Below, piece after piece: positions 32,049 to 41,260 of a stretch of 43,481 bases of DNA (positions within the stretch are counted from its first letter, which is position 1; each line of letters begins with the position of its first letter). The position numbers were made by a program, and so were the translations under genes. Origin of the DNA: an uncultured Eubacteriales bacterium (lineage in GTDB: Bacteria; Bacillota; Clostridia; Oscillospirales; CAG-272); the NCBI GenBank assembly GCA_934503195.1, contig CAKSVM010000017.1, forward strand, positions 1-43,481, written 5' to 3'. A model generated the notes under the pieces. The model saw only the letters and a list, made by a program, of their open reading frames with translations. It made no database searches and was not told the DNA's origin.

Positions 32049-35000
32049 TTATTCCTCGATGAATCTGATGTAATCGACGTCGATGTGTCCGACGGCGTTG
32101 AAGGGGTCGAAACGGAGCTTCTTTATCGTTCCGCTCCACTTGGGGAAGTTCTTAAGATCGACCGTGTAGGTCTCCCAGTTGTCGCCCGAGTTGCTGCCCT
32201 TGAGGTTTACCTTGATTGTCTTCGCCTCGTCCATCGCGCTTTCCTTGTCGGTCGTGAAGTACATCGTCAGCTGCTGACCCGAACCCTTGTAGTTGTAGCG
32301 GACGCGGTATTCGAGCTTTGTCACCTTGGAGGCGTCGAGCTCAATATCCTCGCCGTAGTTGATGATCGGGTCGGTCGACTGAGTCATCGACTCGCAGGAC
32401 ATATAGCCGTCCTTTACGGTCAGCTGCATCGATCCGGAGGTCCAGCCCTCGGTGTCGGCCAGCTGGTTGAATTCCCACTGACCGTGAACGCGTGTTGCGC
32501 CATGTGCGTTGTAGTAGTCGTAGTAGTCGGTCTTTATCGTGATGACGCCGTCCTCGAACGAGTATTCGTAGCCGAGATCCTTGCAGAGGCTTTCGACCGG
32601 GATGAGCGGGAGCTTATCGAGCTCACCAAGCTTACAGGAAAGCTTCTTGTCGGTGCCGTCGAGCTTGTATGTGTCGGAGCCGACCTTGTAAACGATGGTG
32701 TGATCGGTGAAGTTCAGGGTCAGGGTCTTTGTTTCCTTGTCCCACTCGTAGTAGCTTCCGAGTGCGAAGTCGAGTCCGATCGCCGGGTCGAAGGCGAAGC
32801 AGAGCTCGTTCTTCTCGTTGTACTCGGGACGGAGCTTCTGAGTGAAGGTGTTGCCGTCGATGATCATCGTCTTCGAGACCGAGTTCGATGTGTCTTCCTT
32901 GAGGAATTCTATCGACTTTATCGTGAAGGTCGAGCCCTCGGTCGAGCAGGGGTCAACGCGGAACGCCGCGAGCTGCCCGGTGAAGGATTTGAGTTCGCTT
33001 GCGCGGATGTAGTAGTCGGTCAGCACGTTTTCGTTCGACGCGGTGAAGGTCTTGCCCTTGGTCTCGTTCCACGCCTTGTCGGTGTTTGTAAGGAAGAACA
33101 TCTGCATTGTCGAGCCTTCTTCAAGCTTTGCCTTTACGCGTATGAAGTCGATTTCGTCAAGGTCGATCGACTCTACGGAATTGAGGATTATCATCGGGTC
33201 GTTGTTCGTCGACTTTCCGGTCACGCCGTAGTCGCCATAGGACGAGCTTCCGATTCCACCGAGATATCCGTCGCGCTTTTCAGAGAAGTCGATTGTGTAG
33301 ACCGAAGTGAGAATGTCGGGATTTATCGCCTCGGTGTAGTCGCCGTTTCTTCTGAGAAGATGGAGATACTGCGGGTAGAGGTGATTGATTCTGTAGAGCT
33401 GATTTTCATTCGGGACGGTGTTTACCGACGCGTCAGCCTTTGCCGAGGTGTAGGCCTCGCGGAGGACGTCAAGGTATCCGAAGCCCTTTTCGTCGGTCGT
33501 CGGCATTATGTAGGTTCCCTCGCCGTACTCGTTCCATGTCGAGAGCATGAGGAGCTTCTTCTGCCAGGTTTCCTTCGGGTAGGTCGGGAGATATTCGGTC
33601 TTGATCCACTCCTGAGCCGCCGCGTAGTCGGTCATAGACATCATCGGATAGCGGATTCCGTGCCACGGGATGCTGTTGAAGCCGACGCTGATCGTCGGGA
33701 CGGTGTAGGGCGTGCCCTTCTTCGCGCTGGCGGTGATCGAGGCGGTGTTGGTCTTGAGCTGATATCCGCTGTTGCCCCAGTTGTAGGCGTAGCAGCCGTC
33801 AAAGCCCATCGCCGCGATGTTCGAGTTCGCGGAGCCGCAGGCGAGGTAGATCATTCCGTCAAAGCCGTACTTCTTGATTTCTTCTTCAAGGTAGTCAAAC
33901 GCTTCCTTGACCTTCGCGTTGCCGCCAAGACGGCTCGCGAGCTTGTCGGTTCCGAAGACGCAGAGGATCGGACGGTTGTCGACCGTGATGTGTCTCGGAT
34001 CCTTGAAGTAGTTCTCGATGAAATACGGAACGTAATTCAGCTTCCACTCGTCCATCGAGTTCGGGCTTCCGGCGTTGGCGCATTCCCAGATGACGCAGAA
34101 CTTCGAGAGACTCGAGTACTTCGCGTTCATGAAGCCGTCGTAGAGATGCTCGGTTCCGGGACGCTGGGGCTCGGACGACTGACCCATGTAGATGCAGAAG
34201 GCCTGGAAGTCGATTCCGTGCTCGGTTATGTACTTGATCTCCCAGTCGGCCGTCTCTGGGTTGCCCTCGTCGTAGTAGCCGAGAACCGGGTGAGGATCGT
34301 CATAGGGCGAGATGCACGACCAGCCGAAGTGCGCGCCGTTCTGCCAGAGCGAGCAGACGTTCATTCCGACGATATAGCCGTCCTTGTCCTCGGGGATGAC
34401 CGGGGCGGGGACGTAATCCTCGCGCTCGAACATACGGAAGGCCTTGAAGTTGTCAAGCGAGACCGTCATGTTTCCGTCGTTCTTCACCGAGAAGCCGTCG
34501 ATCGAGGTCGTGTACTTTGCGAAGGGAATAGTCATCGCGTCGCGTCCGTTGACCTTGACAAGCATTGTCTGCGAGGCGAAGTCAAGCTCGAATCTGAGTC
34601 TGTACCAGAGGTTCGCGTAGTCGCACTTGTAAACCTTGGTGTCGTTCACGTTGAAGCCTTCCTTGTCGGTCGAGAAGAGCGCGACAGGCTCGTTTCCGGA
34701 CACAACCGAGACCTTGATGCCGTCGTTGCGTCTGTAGAGATACATGAACTCGGCGATCGCCTTTCCGGTGACCGGATCGAAGTTCACGTCGGCCGAACCG
34801 TTTTTCGGCACGCTGAGGACACCGTTCTGAACCGACGCGCGCGCGAGCGTCCAGCCGAAGGGCTTTCCGTTCAGGGTGTAGGAGAACGGCTCGTTGAGCG
34901 CGTAGTTGGCGTTGATCTGTACGGCGGCCGGAGCGAGATACGAGGTTCCCTCGTCGGTCGTGGCGAAGCGGAAGTTGTAGACGTCGCACTCGTCTCCGGT

Positions 35001-36053
35001 GACCGCGAGCGGGAATGTCCCGCAGTCGGTGCCGTTTATGTTGATTATCGTGCGGCGGTTGTCAAGATCGACCTTGACCCGGAACTCAAAGAGCTTTTCG
35101 GTTCCGAGCTTCATTATCTCGGTATAGCTTCCGTCGGCGTTACGGTAATTCCACGCGCCGTTCTTTGCCATGACCTGCCAGACCGACTCGCCGGCCTCGT
35201 TTCTGAACTCAAGATAAGCCCCGTCCGCGCCGTCGGTGTTGACCTTGGTGAAGAGATCGAGAGTACCGGTCGAGGTCTTGTTGAGATGACGGATGAGCGC
35301 GGTTCCGGCCTTTGAGGAGATGTCGGAGAGCGCGCCGTAGTTCGAGAAGAGCGACTTTCTCGGCACGCCGCCGCGGTTGTCGAGCGTCCAGCCCGAGGAG
35401 ATTCCCTCCTTAATCGCGTTCCACGCCGAGTTTATGACCATCTTGTAGGCGTCGTCGTCGGTGACCTTGTCAAGGGTTCCGGTGATCGGCTCCTTTTCGC
35501 CGAGGGCGCGCAGATAGAGCTCCGCGGCGTCGGAGGTCGTGATCTTCGAACCGGGGAGGAAGTCTCCGCGGCTGTCGACTCCGAGCGTGATTCCGGAATT
35601 GTAGAGTTCAAGGACGGCGTTGTCGTAATCGGTTCCGGCCGTGTCGGGAACCGACGTGATCTCGTTCACCTTCGGAAGCTCGGTGACGGCCGAGATGAGC
35701 TTCGCGAGCTCGTACCTGAGAACCGGACGTTCGGGATCCTCGGGGATCTCGTCGATGAGCGAGTTCTTCTTCGCGTAGGAAAGATACGAGTCGTACCATT
35801 CGCTTCCCGATTTCGGAACCGACTTGCCGTTTTCATTCGCGTGGACGCGCGCGGCGAGCATTACCGCCTCGGCGAAGGTGAGTTCGCGGTCGGGTTCGAT
35901 CGACGCGCCTTCGCCGACAAGACCGAGATCATAGAGCGGCTTTAAGGATTCGTTTTCGCCCGTGAATTCGGCGGGCTTTGTTGAGCATGACGCTGACATA
36001 AGGATACCTCCTAACAGGAGTGCCGAGAGTATTGGCACAGTGTATTTTTTCAT
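32049..36053 (-). CDS. multidomain SLH lipoprotein with GH99-like (WbsX-type) domain
   Basis: 1334 residues. The signal peptide ends in lipobox SASC (Cys23). Domains in order: S-layer homology repeats (about 36-185); laminin-G-like beta region (about 225-545); a GH99/WbsX-like TIM barrel (about 556-880) with GYYDEGNPE and the hallmark STWNEYGEGTYIMP at 838-851; a carbohydrate-binding-like beta domain (about 915-1052); a copper-amine-oxidase-N/stalk-type domain (about 1062-1175, MIIDG start, PVESLCKDLGY); and a second binding-like beta domain to the end. GH99 relatives are endo-acting mannosidases, so it may cut a cell-surface or plant glycan (inference). It has a consensus promoter and lies downstream of an AraC regulator on the same strand. 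Confidence 0.82.
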   Translation of the reverse strand: MKKYTVPILSALLLGGILMSASCSTKPAEFTGENESLKPLYDLGLVGEGASIEPDRELTFAEAVMLAARVHANENGKSVPKSGSEWYDSYLSYAKKNSLIDEIPEDPERPVLRYELAKLISAVTELPKVNEITSVPDTAGTDYDNAVLELYNSGITLGVDSRGDFLPGSKITTSDAAELYLRALGEKEPITGTLDKVTDDDAYKMVINSAWNAIKEGISSGWTLDNRGGVPRKSLFSNYGALSDISSKAGTALIRHLNKTSTGTLDLFTKVNTDGADGAYLEFRNEAGESVWQVMAKNGAWNYRNADGSYTEIMKLGTEKLFEFRVKVDLDNRRTIININGTDCGTFPLAVTGDECDVYNFRFATTDEGTSYLAPAAVQINANYALNEPFSYTLNGKPFGWTLARASVQNGVLSVPKNGSADVNFDPVTGKAIAEFMYLYRRNDGIKVSVVSGNEPVALFSTDKEGFNVNDTKVYKCDYANLWYRLRFELDFASQTMLVKVNGRDAMTIPFAKYTTSIDGFSVKNDGNMTVSLDNFKAFRMFEREDYVPAPVIPEDKDGYIVGMNVCSLWQNGAHFGWSCISPYDDPHPVLGYYDEGNPETADWEIKYITEHGIDFQAFCIYMGQSSEPQRPGTEHLYDGFMNAKYSSLSKFCVIWECANAGSPNSMDEWKLNYVPYFIENYFKDPRHITVDNRPILCVFGTDKLASRLGGNAKVKEAFDYLEEEIKKYGFDGMIYLACGSANSNIAAMGFDGCYAYNWGNSGYQLKTNTASITASAKKGTPYTVPTISVGFNSIPWHGIRYPMMSMTDYAAAQEWIKTEYLPTYPKETWQKKLLMLSTWNEYGEGTYIMPTTDEKGFGYLDVLREAYTSAKADASVNTVPNENQLYRINHLYPQYLHLLRRNGDYTEAINPDILTSVYTIDFSEKRDGYLGGIGSSSYGDYGVTGKSTNNDPMIILNSVESIDLDEIDFIRVKAKLEEGSTMQMFFLTNTDKAWNETKGKTFTASNENVLTDYYIRASELKSFTGQLAAFRVDPCSTEGSTFTIKSIEFLKEDTSNSVSKTMIIDGNTFTQKLRPEYNEKNELCFAFDPAIGLDFALGSYYEWDKETKTLTLNFTDHTIVYKVGSDTYKLDGTDKKLSCKLGELDKLPLIPVESLCKDLGYEYSFEDGVITIKTDYYDYYNAHGATRVHGQWEFNQLADTEGWTSGSMQLTVKDGYMSCESMTQSTDPIINYGEDIELDASKVTKLEYRVRYNYKGSGQQLTMYFTTDKESAMDEAKTIKVNLKGSNSGDNWETYTVDLKNFPKWSGTIKKLRFDPFNAVGHIDVDYIRFIEE

Positions 36054-36115
36054 TTTTTACCTTTCCCCCGCCGCGGCGGAGGATTTCCTTTCTGCTTGTT
36101 GATAGTTATGGATAA

Positions 36116-36144
36116 ATTATACACGAAAAATGTGAATTTGTCAA
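36116..36144 (-). promoter_or_regulatory. consensus sigma-A promoter for GH99-like lipoprotein
   Basis: Minus strand: TTGACA (36139-36144), 17-base spacer, TATAAT (36116-36121), a full consensus. The leader contains the self-complementary CCGCCGCGGCGG at 36069-36080, close to the ribosome-binding region. Confidence 0.92.
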
Positions 36145-36174
36145 GAGGTTCTGAGAATTTTTATCCCGTTATTT

Positions 36175-36951
36175 TCAGTGGCGTCCGTCGGCGAACTCGC
36201 TCGGGCAGACCCCTGTCTGTCGTCTGAAGGCCGACGAGAAGTAATAAAGGCTTGAATATCCCACGCTCTCGGCGACCTCGCCGACCGAGAGTCCACCCTC
36301 GGAGAGCAGGGCCTTCGCCTTTTCAAGCCGGATCATCGCGAGATATTTCGCGGGAGGGATGTTGTAGACCTCGGTGAAAAGTCTTGTGAAATACGAGCGG
36401 CTCATCCCGGCGGCGTCCGCGAGGTCGTTGACCGAGAGATCGGGATCCGCGATTCTCGACTCGACGCAGGCCAGCGCGGCGCGGAGCTTTTCGCGTCCGG
36501 GCGACGAGACGTAGACGCTCTCGCGCTCAAGCTCGGAGAATATCTTGTAGAGGATCGACATACAGCGCGGAAAATAAGCGGTTTTCTTAAATGTCCAGAT
36601 CCGTTCGGCCTCGGTGAAGAGCGAGGCGATGAGTGCCGCGTCGCGAAGCGTCCAGCTTGAAATCCGGTTTTTGTCCCAGACAAAGCCGTCCGCGCAGTCA
36701 AACTCGATCACATACGCGAGCGCGGCCGACTCAACGTCGATTCTGTAGGTCGAGTCCTTGGGGAGAAGCACGACGTGAAGCGGGTCGAAAAGCACGTTCT
36801 GACCGTCACTCACGGCGCGGCAGCTTCCGAGCGCGTTATAGAATATTCCGAAATGCGGCCGCCCGTACCGCTCGTAATGCGGCGCGGGATTGAATTTTGA
36901 GGCGTAGGTTATTCCGGTGACCGTGACGCGAGAGAGATCAAAATCGTACAT
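36175..36951 (-). CDS. AraC-family transcriptional regulator
   Basis: 258 residues. N-terminal cupin-like domain (about 1-130: NPAPHYERYGRPHFGIFY, VLLPKDSTYRIDV). C-terminal AraC DNA-binding domain: NDLADAAGMSRSYFTRLF and VGEVAESVGYSSLYYFSSAF, followed by TGVCPSEF. It is divergent from the fourth binding-protein gene and lies upstream of the GH99-like gene on the same strand, so either could be its target. ATG at 36951, with AAAGGAG upstream. Confidence 0.88.
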   Translation of the reverse strand: MYDFDLSRVTVTGITYASKFNPAPHYERYGRPHFGIFYNALGSCRAVSDGQNVLFDPLHVVLLPKDSTYRIDVESAALAYVIEFDCADGFVWDKNRISSWTLRDAALIASLFTEAERIWTFKKTAYFPRCMSILYKIFSELERESVYVSSPGREKLRAALACVESRIADPDLSVNDLADAAGMSRSYFTRLFTEVYNIPPAKYLAMIRLEKAKALLSEGGLSVGEVAESVGYSSLYYFSSAFRRQTGVCPSEFADGRH

Positions 36952-36973
36952 GACATCAGCTCCTTTCCATTAA

Positions 36974-37002
36974 ATGATACCACATTCCGGTCGTTTTGTC
37001 AA
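36974..37002 (-). promoter_or_regulatory. sigma-A promoter for AraC regulator
   Basis: Minus strand: TTGACA (36997-37002), 17-base spacer, TATCAT (36974-36979), preceded by TGG. It lies 42 bases from the divergent promoter at 37044. Confidence 0.85.
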
Positions 37003-37043
37003 GAATCTGTAAGACAAAATCTTAAATCAGGCATAATTTTATA

Positions 37044-37072
37044 TTTACTTTCTGTAAAATCCGTGTTAAAAT
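37044..37072 (+). promoter_or_regulatory. sigma-A promoter for fourth binding-protein operon
   Basis: TTTACT (37044-37049), 17-base spacer, TAAAAT (37067-37072), preceded by TGT. It overlaps the TTG at 37063, so translation must begin later. Confidence 0.75.
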
Positions 37073-37122
37073 ATTTTCATAAGTCTATAAGTCAATATCG
37101 CAAATTTTTCGGAGGAAACACC

Positions 37123-38583
37123 ATGAAAAGAAAATTCTCACTCGCGCTCGCAATACTCATGACCCTGCTTGCCGCCGGATGCGGAGACGGTGCCGGAACG
37201 CCGTACGACTCGACAACGCCAAAGGCAGACGATGAAACCACCGTTCTCTCGACCGCCGACATAATCGGATTTGACAAGGAAGACAACGGCGGAAAGACCT
37301 TCACGATGCTAATCAACACCTCGAAGTCCTATGAATACGACGCCGAGGAGGAAACCGGAGACGTGGTCAGCGACGCCGTTTACACAAAGAACAAGGCCGT
37401 CGAGGATTATCTCGGAATAAGCCTTGAGTTCTCGGTTCAGGACGGCGCGTGGAATACCCGCGACGTCTTCAACGGGCTAATCAAGAGCGACGTCATGTCG
37501 GGCGCGTCCGAGTATGACCTCATTTCGGGAATAACCGTCTGCACGATGCCGATCGCCGCCGACGGTTACTTCATGGACGGAAAGTCGCTCACCTACTGCG
37601 ATTTCGATCATCCGTGGTGGATCGCCGATATGTACGACCGCTTCTCCTGCGCCGGAAAGCTCTACGGCTTCATCGGCGACGCCTCGCTCTCGCTCTACAA
37701 GGATATGACGGTCATCTACTTCAACAAGCGGATCTGGGATGAGTACAAGGCTCCGAATCCCTACGAGCTTGTCCGCAATAACGAGTGGACACTTGACAAG
37801 TTCACGACTCTCTGCTCCGGAATGTCGAACGACCTCAACGGCGACGGAAAGTTTGACGAGACCGACCAGCTCACCTTCCTCGGCGAAAACGTTCCCTGCG
37901 GAACCTTCCAGACCTCGCGTCAGCTCGACGTCGTCCGCATAGGCAAGGACGGAACGCCAGAATACCTCGGACTCACCGAGAAGTTTATTTCGGCCTTTGA
38001 AAAGCTCCGCACCTTCCATATGGCCGAGGGCAATATGCGTATGTCGACGATCGACGATAAGTCGTACAAAACGATGATCACCTTCGGAAACGGCACGGTC
38101 GCCACGATGTGCAACTTCATCTACTCGACCGAATATCTCCGCGACATGAAGGACGATTATGGAATCCTCCCGATGCCTAAGTACGACGAGAATCAGGAGA
38201 AGTATATCTCCCAGCTCGGAACCTCGACCGCGATGCTCTTCGTCCCGACGACGACAAAGGATATCGACCTCACCTCGAAGGTCATGGAGACAATGTCCTA
38301 CTTCACAAATCAGATGGTCGTCCCGAAATACTACGAGGTTGCGCTGAAGGATAAGTACGCGCGCGATGACGATATCGCCGAGATGCTCGATATCATCCGC
38401 GACGGCGCGGCGTTCGACTTCCTGTTCGTCTACGGAACCTCGCTTGAGGGCGCGCCGAACAGCTATTTCAGATTCTACGACACCAACACGACCGACATAG
38501 CGTCCACCTTCGCGTCCAATGAGGAGAAATTCAAGACCTCTCTCGCGAATATGATTGAGAAGTATTCCGAGATCGATCATTAA
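37123..38583 (+). CDS. extracellular solute-binding lipoprotein
   Basis: 486 residues from the ATG at 37123 (GGAGGA six bases upstream). Lipobox LAAGC puts the lipidated Cys at 20. It is a paralogue of the binding proteins at 3472 and 4994: TGDVVSDAVYTKNK, PYELVRNNEWTLDKF and PMPKYDENQEKY. LNGDGKFDETD near residue 245 looks like a D-x-D/N-x-DG calcium loop. It heads an operon with the dehydroquinase-like protein, an SDR and a medium-chain dehydrogenase, so its ligand may be the substrate those enzymes degrade (inference). Confidence 0.87.
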   Translation: MKRKFSLALAILMTLLAAGCGDGAGTPYDSTTPKADDETTVLSTADIIGFDKEDNGGKTFTMLINTSKSYEYDAEEETGDVVSDAVYTKNKAVEDYLGISLEFSVQDGAWNTRDVFNGLIKSDVMSGASEYDLISGITVCTMPIAADGYFMDGKSLTYCDFDHPWWIADMYDRFSCAGKLYGFIGDASLSLYKDMTVIYFNKRIWDEYKAPNPYELVRNNEWTLDKFTTLCSGMSNDLNGDGKFDETDQLTFLGENVPCGTFQTSRQLDVVRIGKDGTPEYLGLTEKFISAFEKLRTFHMAEGNMRMSTIDDKSYKTMITFGNGTVATMCNFIYSTEYLRDMKDDYGILPMPKYDENQEKYISQLGTSTAMLFVPTTTKDIDLTSKVMETMSYFTNQMVVPKYYEVALKDKYARDDDIAEMLDIIRDGAAFDFLFVYGTSLEGAPNSYFRFYDTNTTDIASTFASNEEKFKTSLANMIEKYSEIDH

Positions 38584-38590
38584 AAAAATC

Positions 38591-38618
38591 CGCGCTCTCC
38601 GGTTTTCCGTGGAGCGCG
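38591..38618 (+). other. intercistronic hairpin after binding-protein gene
   Basis: CGCGCTC (38591-38597) pairs with GAGCGCG (38612-38618), with an inner CGG/CCG around TTTT. There is no U-tract on the plus strand, so it more likely stabilises or attenuates than fully terminates. It would let the binding protein be made in excess over the enzymes. Confidence 0.5.
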
Positions 38619-38637
38619 TGCTCTGAAAGGAGATTTT

Positions 38638-39468
38638 ATGTCATTTGTTAATCAGCTCCGCCGGCCGTTTGTCGTCGGCGTCCTGAGAGGAAGATCGGCT
38701 GACGAGGATATCGCGAACATCTATAACAGCGAGGCCGACGGCGCGGACGCGTTCGATCTGCATATCCACTGGCTCCCCGAGAATCAGCGCGACGAGGCGA
38801 CACTGACGAGAATCTTCTCGTCGACCTCAAAGCCGACGCTCGCGCTTTTTTACCGCGAGGGGACGCCGTACAACACGCCCGCCGCTTCCGAGGAGAAGCG
38901 GATTGAGGGACTTCTCCGCGCCATAAGATGCGGCGCGGCCGGAGTCGACATTCAGGCCGATTATTTCGACCCTGACCCGAAGGCGAGCCTTGCGGGATCA
39001 GAGCTTCTGTTCGCGAAGAAGAATCCCTGCGAGATCACGCTTGACCCGGCGGCGGTCGAAAAGCAGAAGGAGCTTATCGCGAAAATCCACTCGATGGGCG
39101 GCGAGGTTCTGCTTTCGTCTCACGTCTGGGTTGAGCTTTCGACCGAGGAGATCGTCTCGCTCGCGCTTGAGATGGAAAAGCGCGGACCCGATATAATCAA
39201 GATCGTCTCGACCTGCGGCGACGACGATTACGACCACGCGATAGAGATGCTCGCGGCGATAAACGAGCTTAAGAAGCGGCTTCACACGCCGTTCGTCTGC
39301 CTTGCCACCGGAAAGGCCGGGCGGCTCACGAGAATCACCGGAGCGATGCTCGGCAACTGCCTTGTCTTCGCGAACCAGAGATACGAAACGAACAGCACGG
39401 CCACACAGCCGCTGATACGGTCGGCCGTGACGATTTTAAGGGAGGCGTCAAGAGATGTCAGAAAGTAA
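38638..39468 (+). CDS. type I 3-dehydroquinate dehydratase-like protein with altered substrate motif
   Basis: 276 residues, a TIM barrel of the AroD/class I aldolase type. The Schiff-base lysine is Lys188 (DIIKIV), the catalytic histidine His162 (SSHVW), and substrate-site residues Arg73, Arg232 (GRLTRI) and Gln257 are kept. The usual E-(L/W)-R-(V/I)-D motif near the N-terminus is replaced by D40-L-H-I-H44, which removes the substrate-binding Glu and Arg. The reaction may be dehydration or retro-aldol on a related acid rather than on 3-dehydroquinate. It overlaps the SDR gene by 14 bases. Confidence 0.8.
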   Translation: MSFVNQLRRPFVVGVLRGRSADEDIANIYNSEADGADAFDLHIHWLPENQRDEATLTRIFSSTSKPTLALFYREGTPYNTPAASEEKRIEGLLRAIRCGAAGVDIQADYFDPDPKASLAGSELLFAKKNPCEITLDPAAVEKQKELIAKIHSMGGEVLLSSHVWVELSTEEIVSLALEMEKRGPDIIKIVSTCGDDDYDHAIEMLAAINELKKRLHTPFVCLATGKAGRLTRITGAMLGNCLVFANQRYETNSTATQPLIRSAVTILREASRDVRK

Positions 39469-40204
39469 GCGTGTCGCGATAATCACCGGCGGCGCGTCGG
39501 GAATCGGAAAGGCGGCGGCCGAGAGATTCTCAAAGGAGGGAATCATCCCGGTGATCGCCGACCTCAGTGGCGAGGCGGCGGAAAGCACCGCGAAGGAACT
39601 CGGCGGAATGGGAGTCGGACTCGACGTCACCGACTACGACGCCTGCAAGAGAGCGGCCGACGCGGTTTATGAAAAATACGGACGGATCGACATCCTCGTC
39701 GCCTGCGCGGGCGGATCGTCGGCCAGAATCCTGAACCAGCCGGGAAACTTCGCCGATATCGATATCTCGCGCGTCAGATTCGGGATAAATCTCAATCTCA
39801 TGGGAGCCATCTACATCTGCCACGCGGTGATAAATTACATGATAAAGGCGAAGTACGGAAGAATCATCTTCTTAGGCTCGGCGGCGGGAATCGTCGGCGC
39901 GGCGGGCGGAGTTGATTACTCGGCTTCAAAGGGCGGACTCATGTCCTTCACGAAGTCGCTTGCTATGGAGGTCGGACGTCAGGGGATAAACGTAAACATC
40001 GTCTCGCCGGGGCCGATTATGACACGTCCGGGAATGGCGAACGGAAATACCTTCCTCTGCCGCTGCGGCGAACCCGAGGAGGTCGCCTCGATGATAAACT
40101 ACCTCGCGTCGGACGAGGCGTCCTTCCTCACCGGACAGAATTACATAGTCGACGGCGGACGCACGCTCGGCGGCCTTCCGTACGGCGACTGGTTCAAAAA
40201 ATGA
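39455..40204 (+). CDS. short-chain dehydrogenase/reductase
   Basis: 249 residues. TGGASGIG at 11-18 binds NAD(P), CAGG at 84-87, catalytic Ser142 (GSAAG), Tyr155 and Lys159 (YSASK); the C-terminal TGQNYIVDGG is typical. It would interconvert an alcohol and ketone in the same pathway as the dehydroquinase-like enzyme upstream and the medium-chain dehydrogenase downstream. The ATG lies inside the previous gene, with AAGGGAGG upstream. Confidence 0.9.
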   Translation: MSESKRVAIITGGASGIGKAAAERFSKEGIIPVIADLSGEAAESTAKELGGMGVGLDVTDYDACKRAADAVYEKYGRIDILVACAGGSSARILNQPGNFADIDISRVRFGINLNLMGAIYICHAVINYMIKAKYGRIIFLGSAAGIVGAAGGVDYSASKGGLMSFTKSLAMEVGRQGINVNIVSPGPIMTRPGMANGNTFLCRCGEPEEVASMINYLASDEASFLTGQNYIVDGGRTLGGLPYGDWFKK

Positions 40205-40218
40205 CAGGAGGAGTCAGT

Positions 40219-41217
40219 ATGGAAAATCCGGCGATAGTCTTCACAGCCCCCGGCAGGGCTGAGCTTATTGATGTCGGGATCCGTCATCCCGGCGGCGGCG
40301 AAATTCTCGTCCGCACCGAATACACCGCCGTCAGCGCGGGAACCGAATATTCCTGCCTTGTCGGTCAGCCGAACACTCAGGCACGTCAGAGCTTCCCGGT
40401 GCGACTCGGATACTCGGGCGTCGGGTATGTCGAGGAGACCGGAAAGGACGTGAAGGATTTCAAGACCGGAGACCGCGTGCTTGTCTACCACGGAACCCAC
40501 GCGAAGTATAATCTCGTCCGCGCAGACCAGCTCACAAGGGTGACCGACGACAGAATCGACTCAAGGGAAGCGGCCTTTGTCATCATCGCGACGATGGGAC
40601 TGGGCGGCGTGAGAAAGCTCGAACTTGAACTCGGCGAGTCGGCGATGGTCATGGGACTCGGACTTCTCGGAATGTTCTCGGTCGAATCGCTCGCGCTTTC
40701 GGGCGCGAATCCGCTTATCGCGGTCGACTTTGACGAGGCGAGACGGAATAAGGCACTCGAACTCGGAGCCGATTACGCGCTTGACCCCGGCGATCCCGAT
40801 TTCGCCGCGAAGGTGAAGGAACTCACGGACGGCGGAGTCAAGGCGACAGTCGAGGTCACGGGCTCGTCAAAGGCGATGATTCAGGCACTCGAATGCGCCG
40901 CTTGGATGGGGCGGATTTCGCTTCTCGGCTGTACGAGGATTTCCGATCAGTCGGTCGATTATTACAGCATGGTGCATCGTCCCGGCGTGAAGCTTATCGG
41001 CGCGCACAATTTCGTCCGTCCTAAGTTTGAGAGCTATCCGCACCACTGGACGCATCAGGACGACTGCAAGGCGATTCTCTCGCTGATTTCGGCCGGAAAA
41101 TTCAGGGTTCTGCCGATCATCTCGGAGATTCACAGACCGGATGACGCGCCGGAGGTCTACGCGAGACTCGCAAGGCGTGAGCTTCCGCTCGGAATACTCT
41201 TCGACTGGCGCGAATGA
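40219..41217 (+). CDS. medium-chain (zinc-type) alcohol dehydrogenase family protein
   Basis: 332 residues from 40219, because AGGAGGA is six bases upstream; the ATG at 40201 overlaps the SDR stop and has no Shine-Dalgarno. GroES-like N-terminal domain (YTAVSAGTEYS, GYSGVGYVEE, GDRV) and a Rossmann domain with MVMGLGLLGMFS near 145-156, then AVDFDEARR. The Cys and His zinc ligands of classical ADH are not obvious (AGTEYS in place of CGSD), as in the bacteriochlorophyllide/threonine-dehydrogenase-like zinc-free members. It should oxidise a secondary alcohol of a sugar acid or cyclitol (inference). Confidence 0.85.
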   Translation: MENPAIVFTAPGRAELIDVGIRHPGGGEILVRTEYTAVSAGTEYSCLVGQPNTQARQSFPVRLGYSGVGYVEETGKDVKDFKTGDRVLVYHGTHAKYNLVRADQLTRVTDDRIDSREAAFVIIATMGLGGVRKLELELGESAMVMGLGLLGMFSVESLALSGANPLIAVDFDEARRNKALELGADYALDPGDPDFAAKVKELTDGGVKATVEVTGSSKAMIQALECAAWMGRISLLGCTRISDQSVDYYSMVHRPGVKLIGAHNFVRPKFESYPHHWTHQDDCKAILSLISAGKFRVLPIISEIHRPDDAPEVYARLARRELPLGILFDWRE

Positions 41218-41229
41218 AATGAATAGAAA

Positions 41230-41257
41230 ATCCCGCGCCGGAAAACCCGCGCGGGAT
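41230..41257. terminator. bidirectional terminator
   Basis: ATCCCGCGC (41230-41238), 10-base loop, GCGCGGGAT (41249-41257), between the convergent dehydrogenase and AraC genes. Minus-strand readout continues TTTTCTATTC, better than the plus side. Confidence 0.75.
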
Positions 41258-41260
41258 AGT

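Noticed and set aside
31797..35315. 1172-codon plus-strand reading frame
   Set aside because: It lies antisense to the 1334-residue lipoprotein, has low-complexity Val/Arg/Leu-rich translation without domains, no ribosome-binding site, and overlaps the end of nagB. It is a shadow of GC-rich codon bias.
37477..38580. 367-codon minus-strand frame opposite the fourth binding protein
   Set aside because: Shadow of a gene with a signal peptide, lipobox and paralogues.
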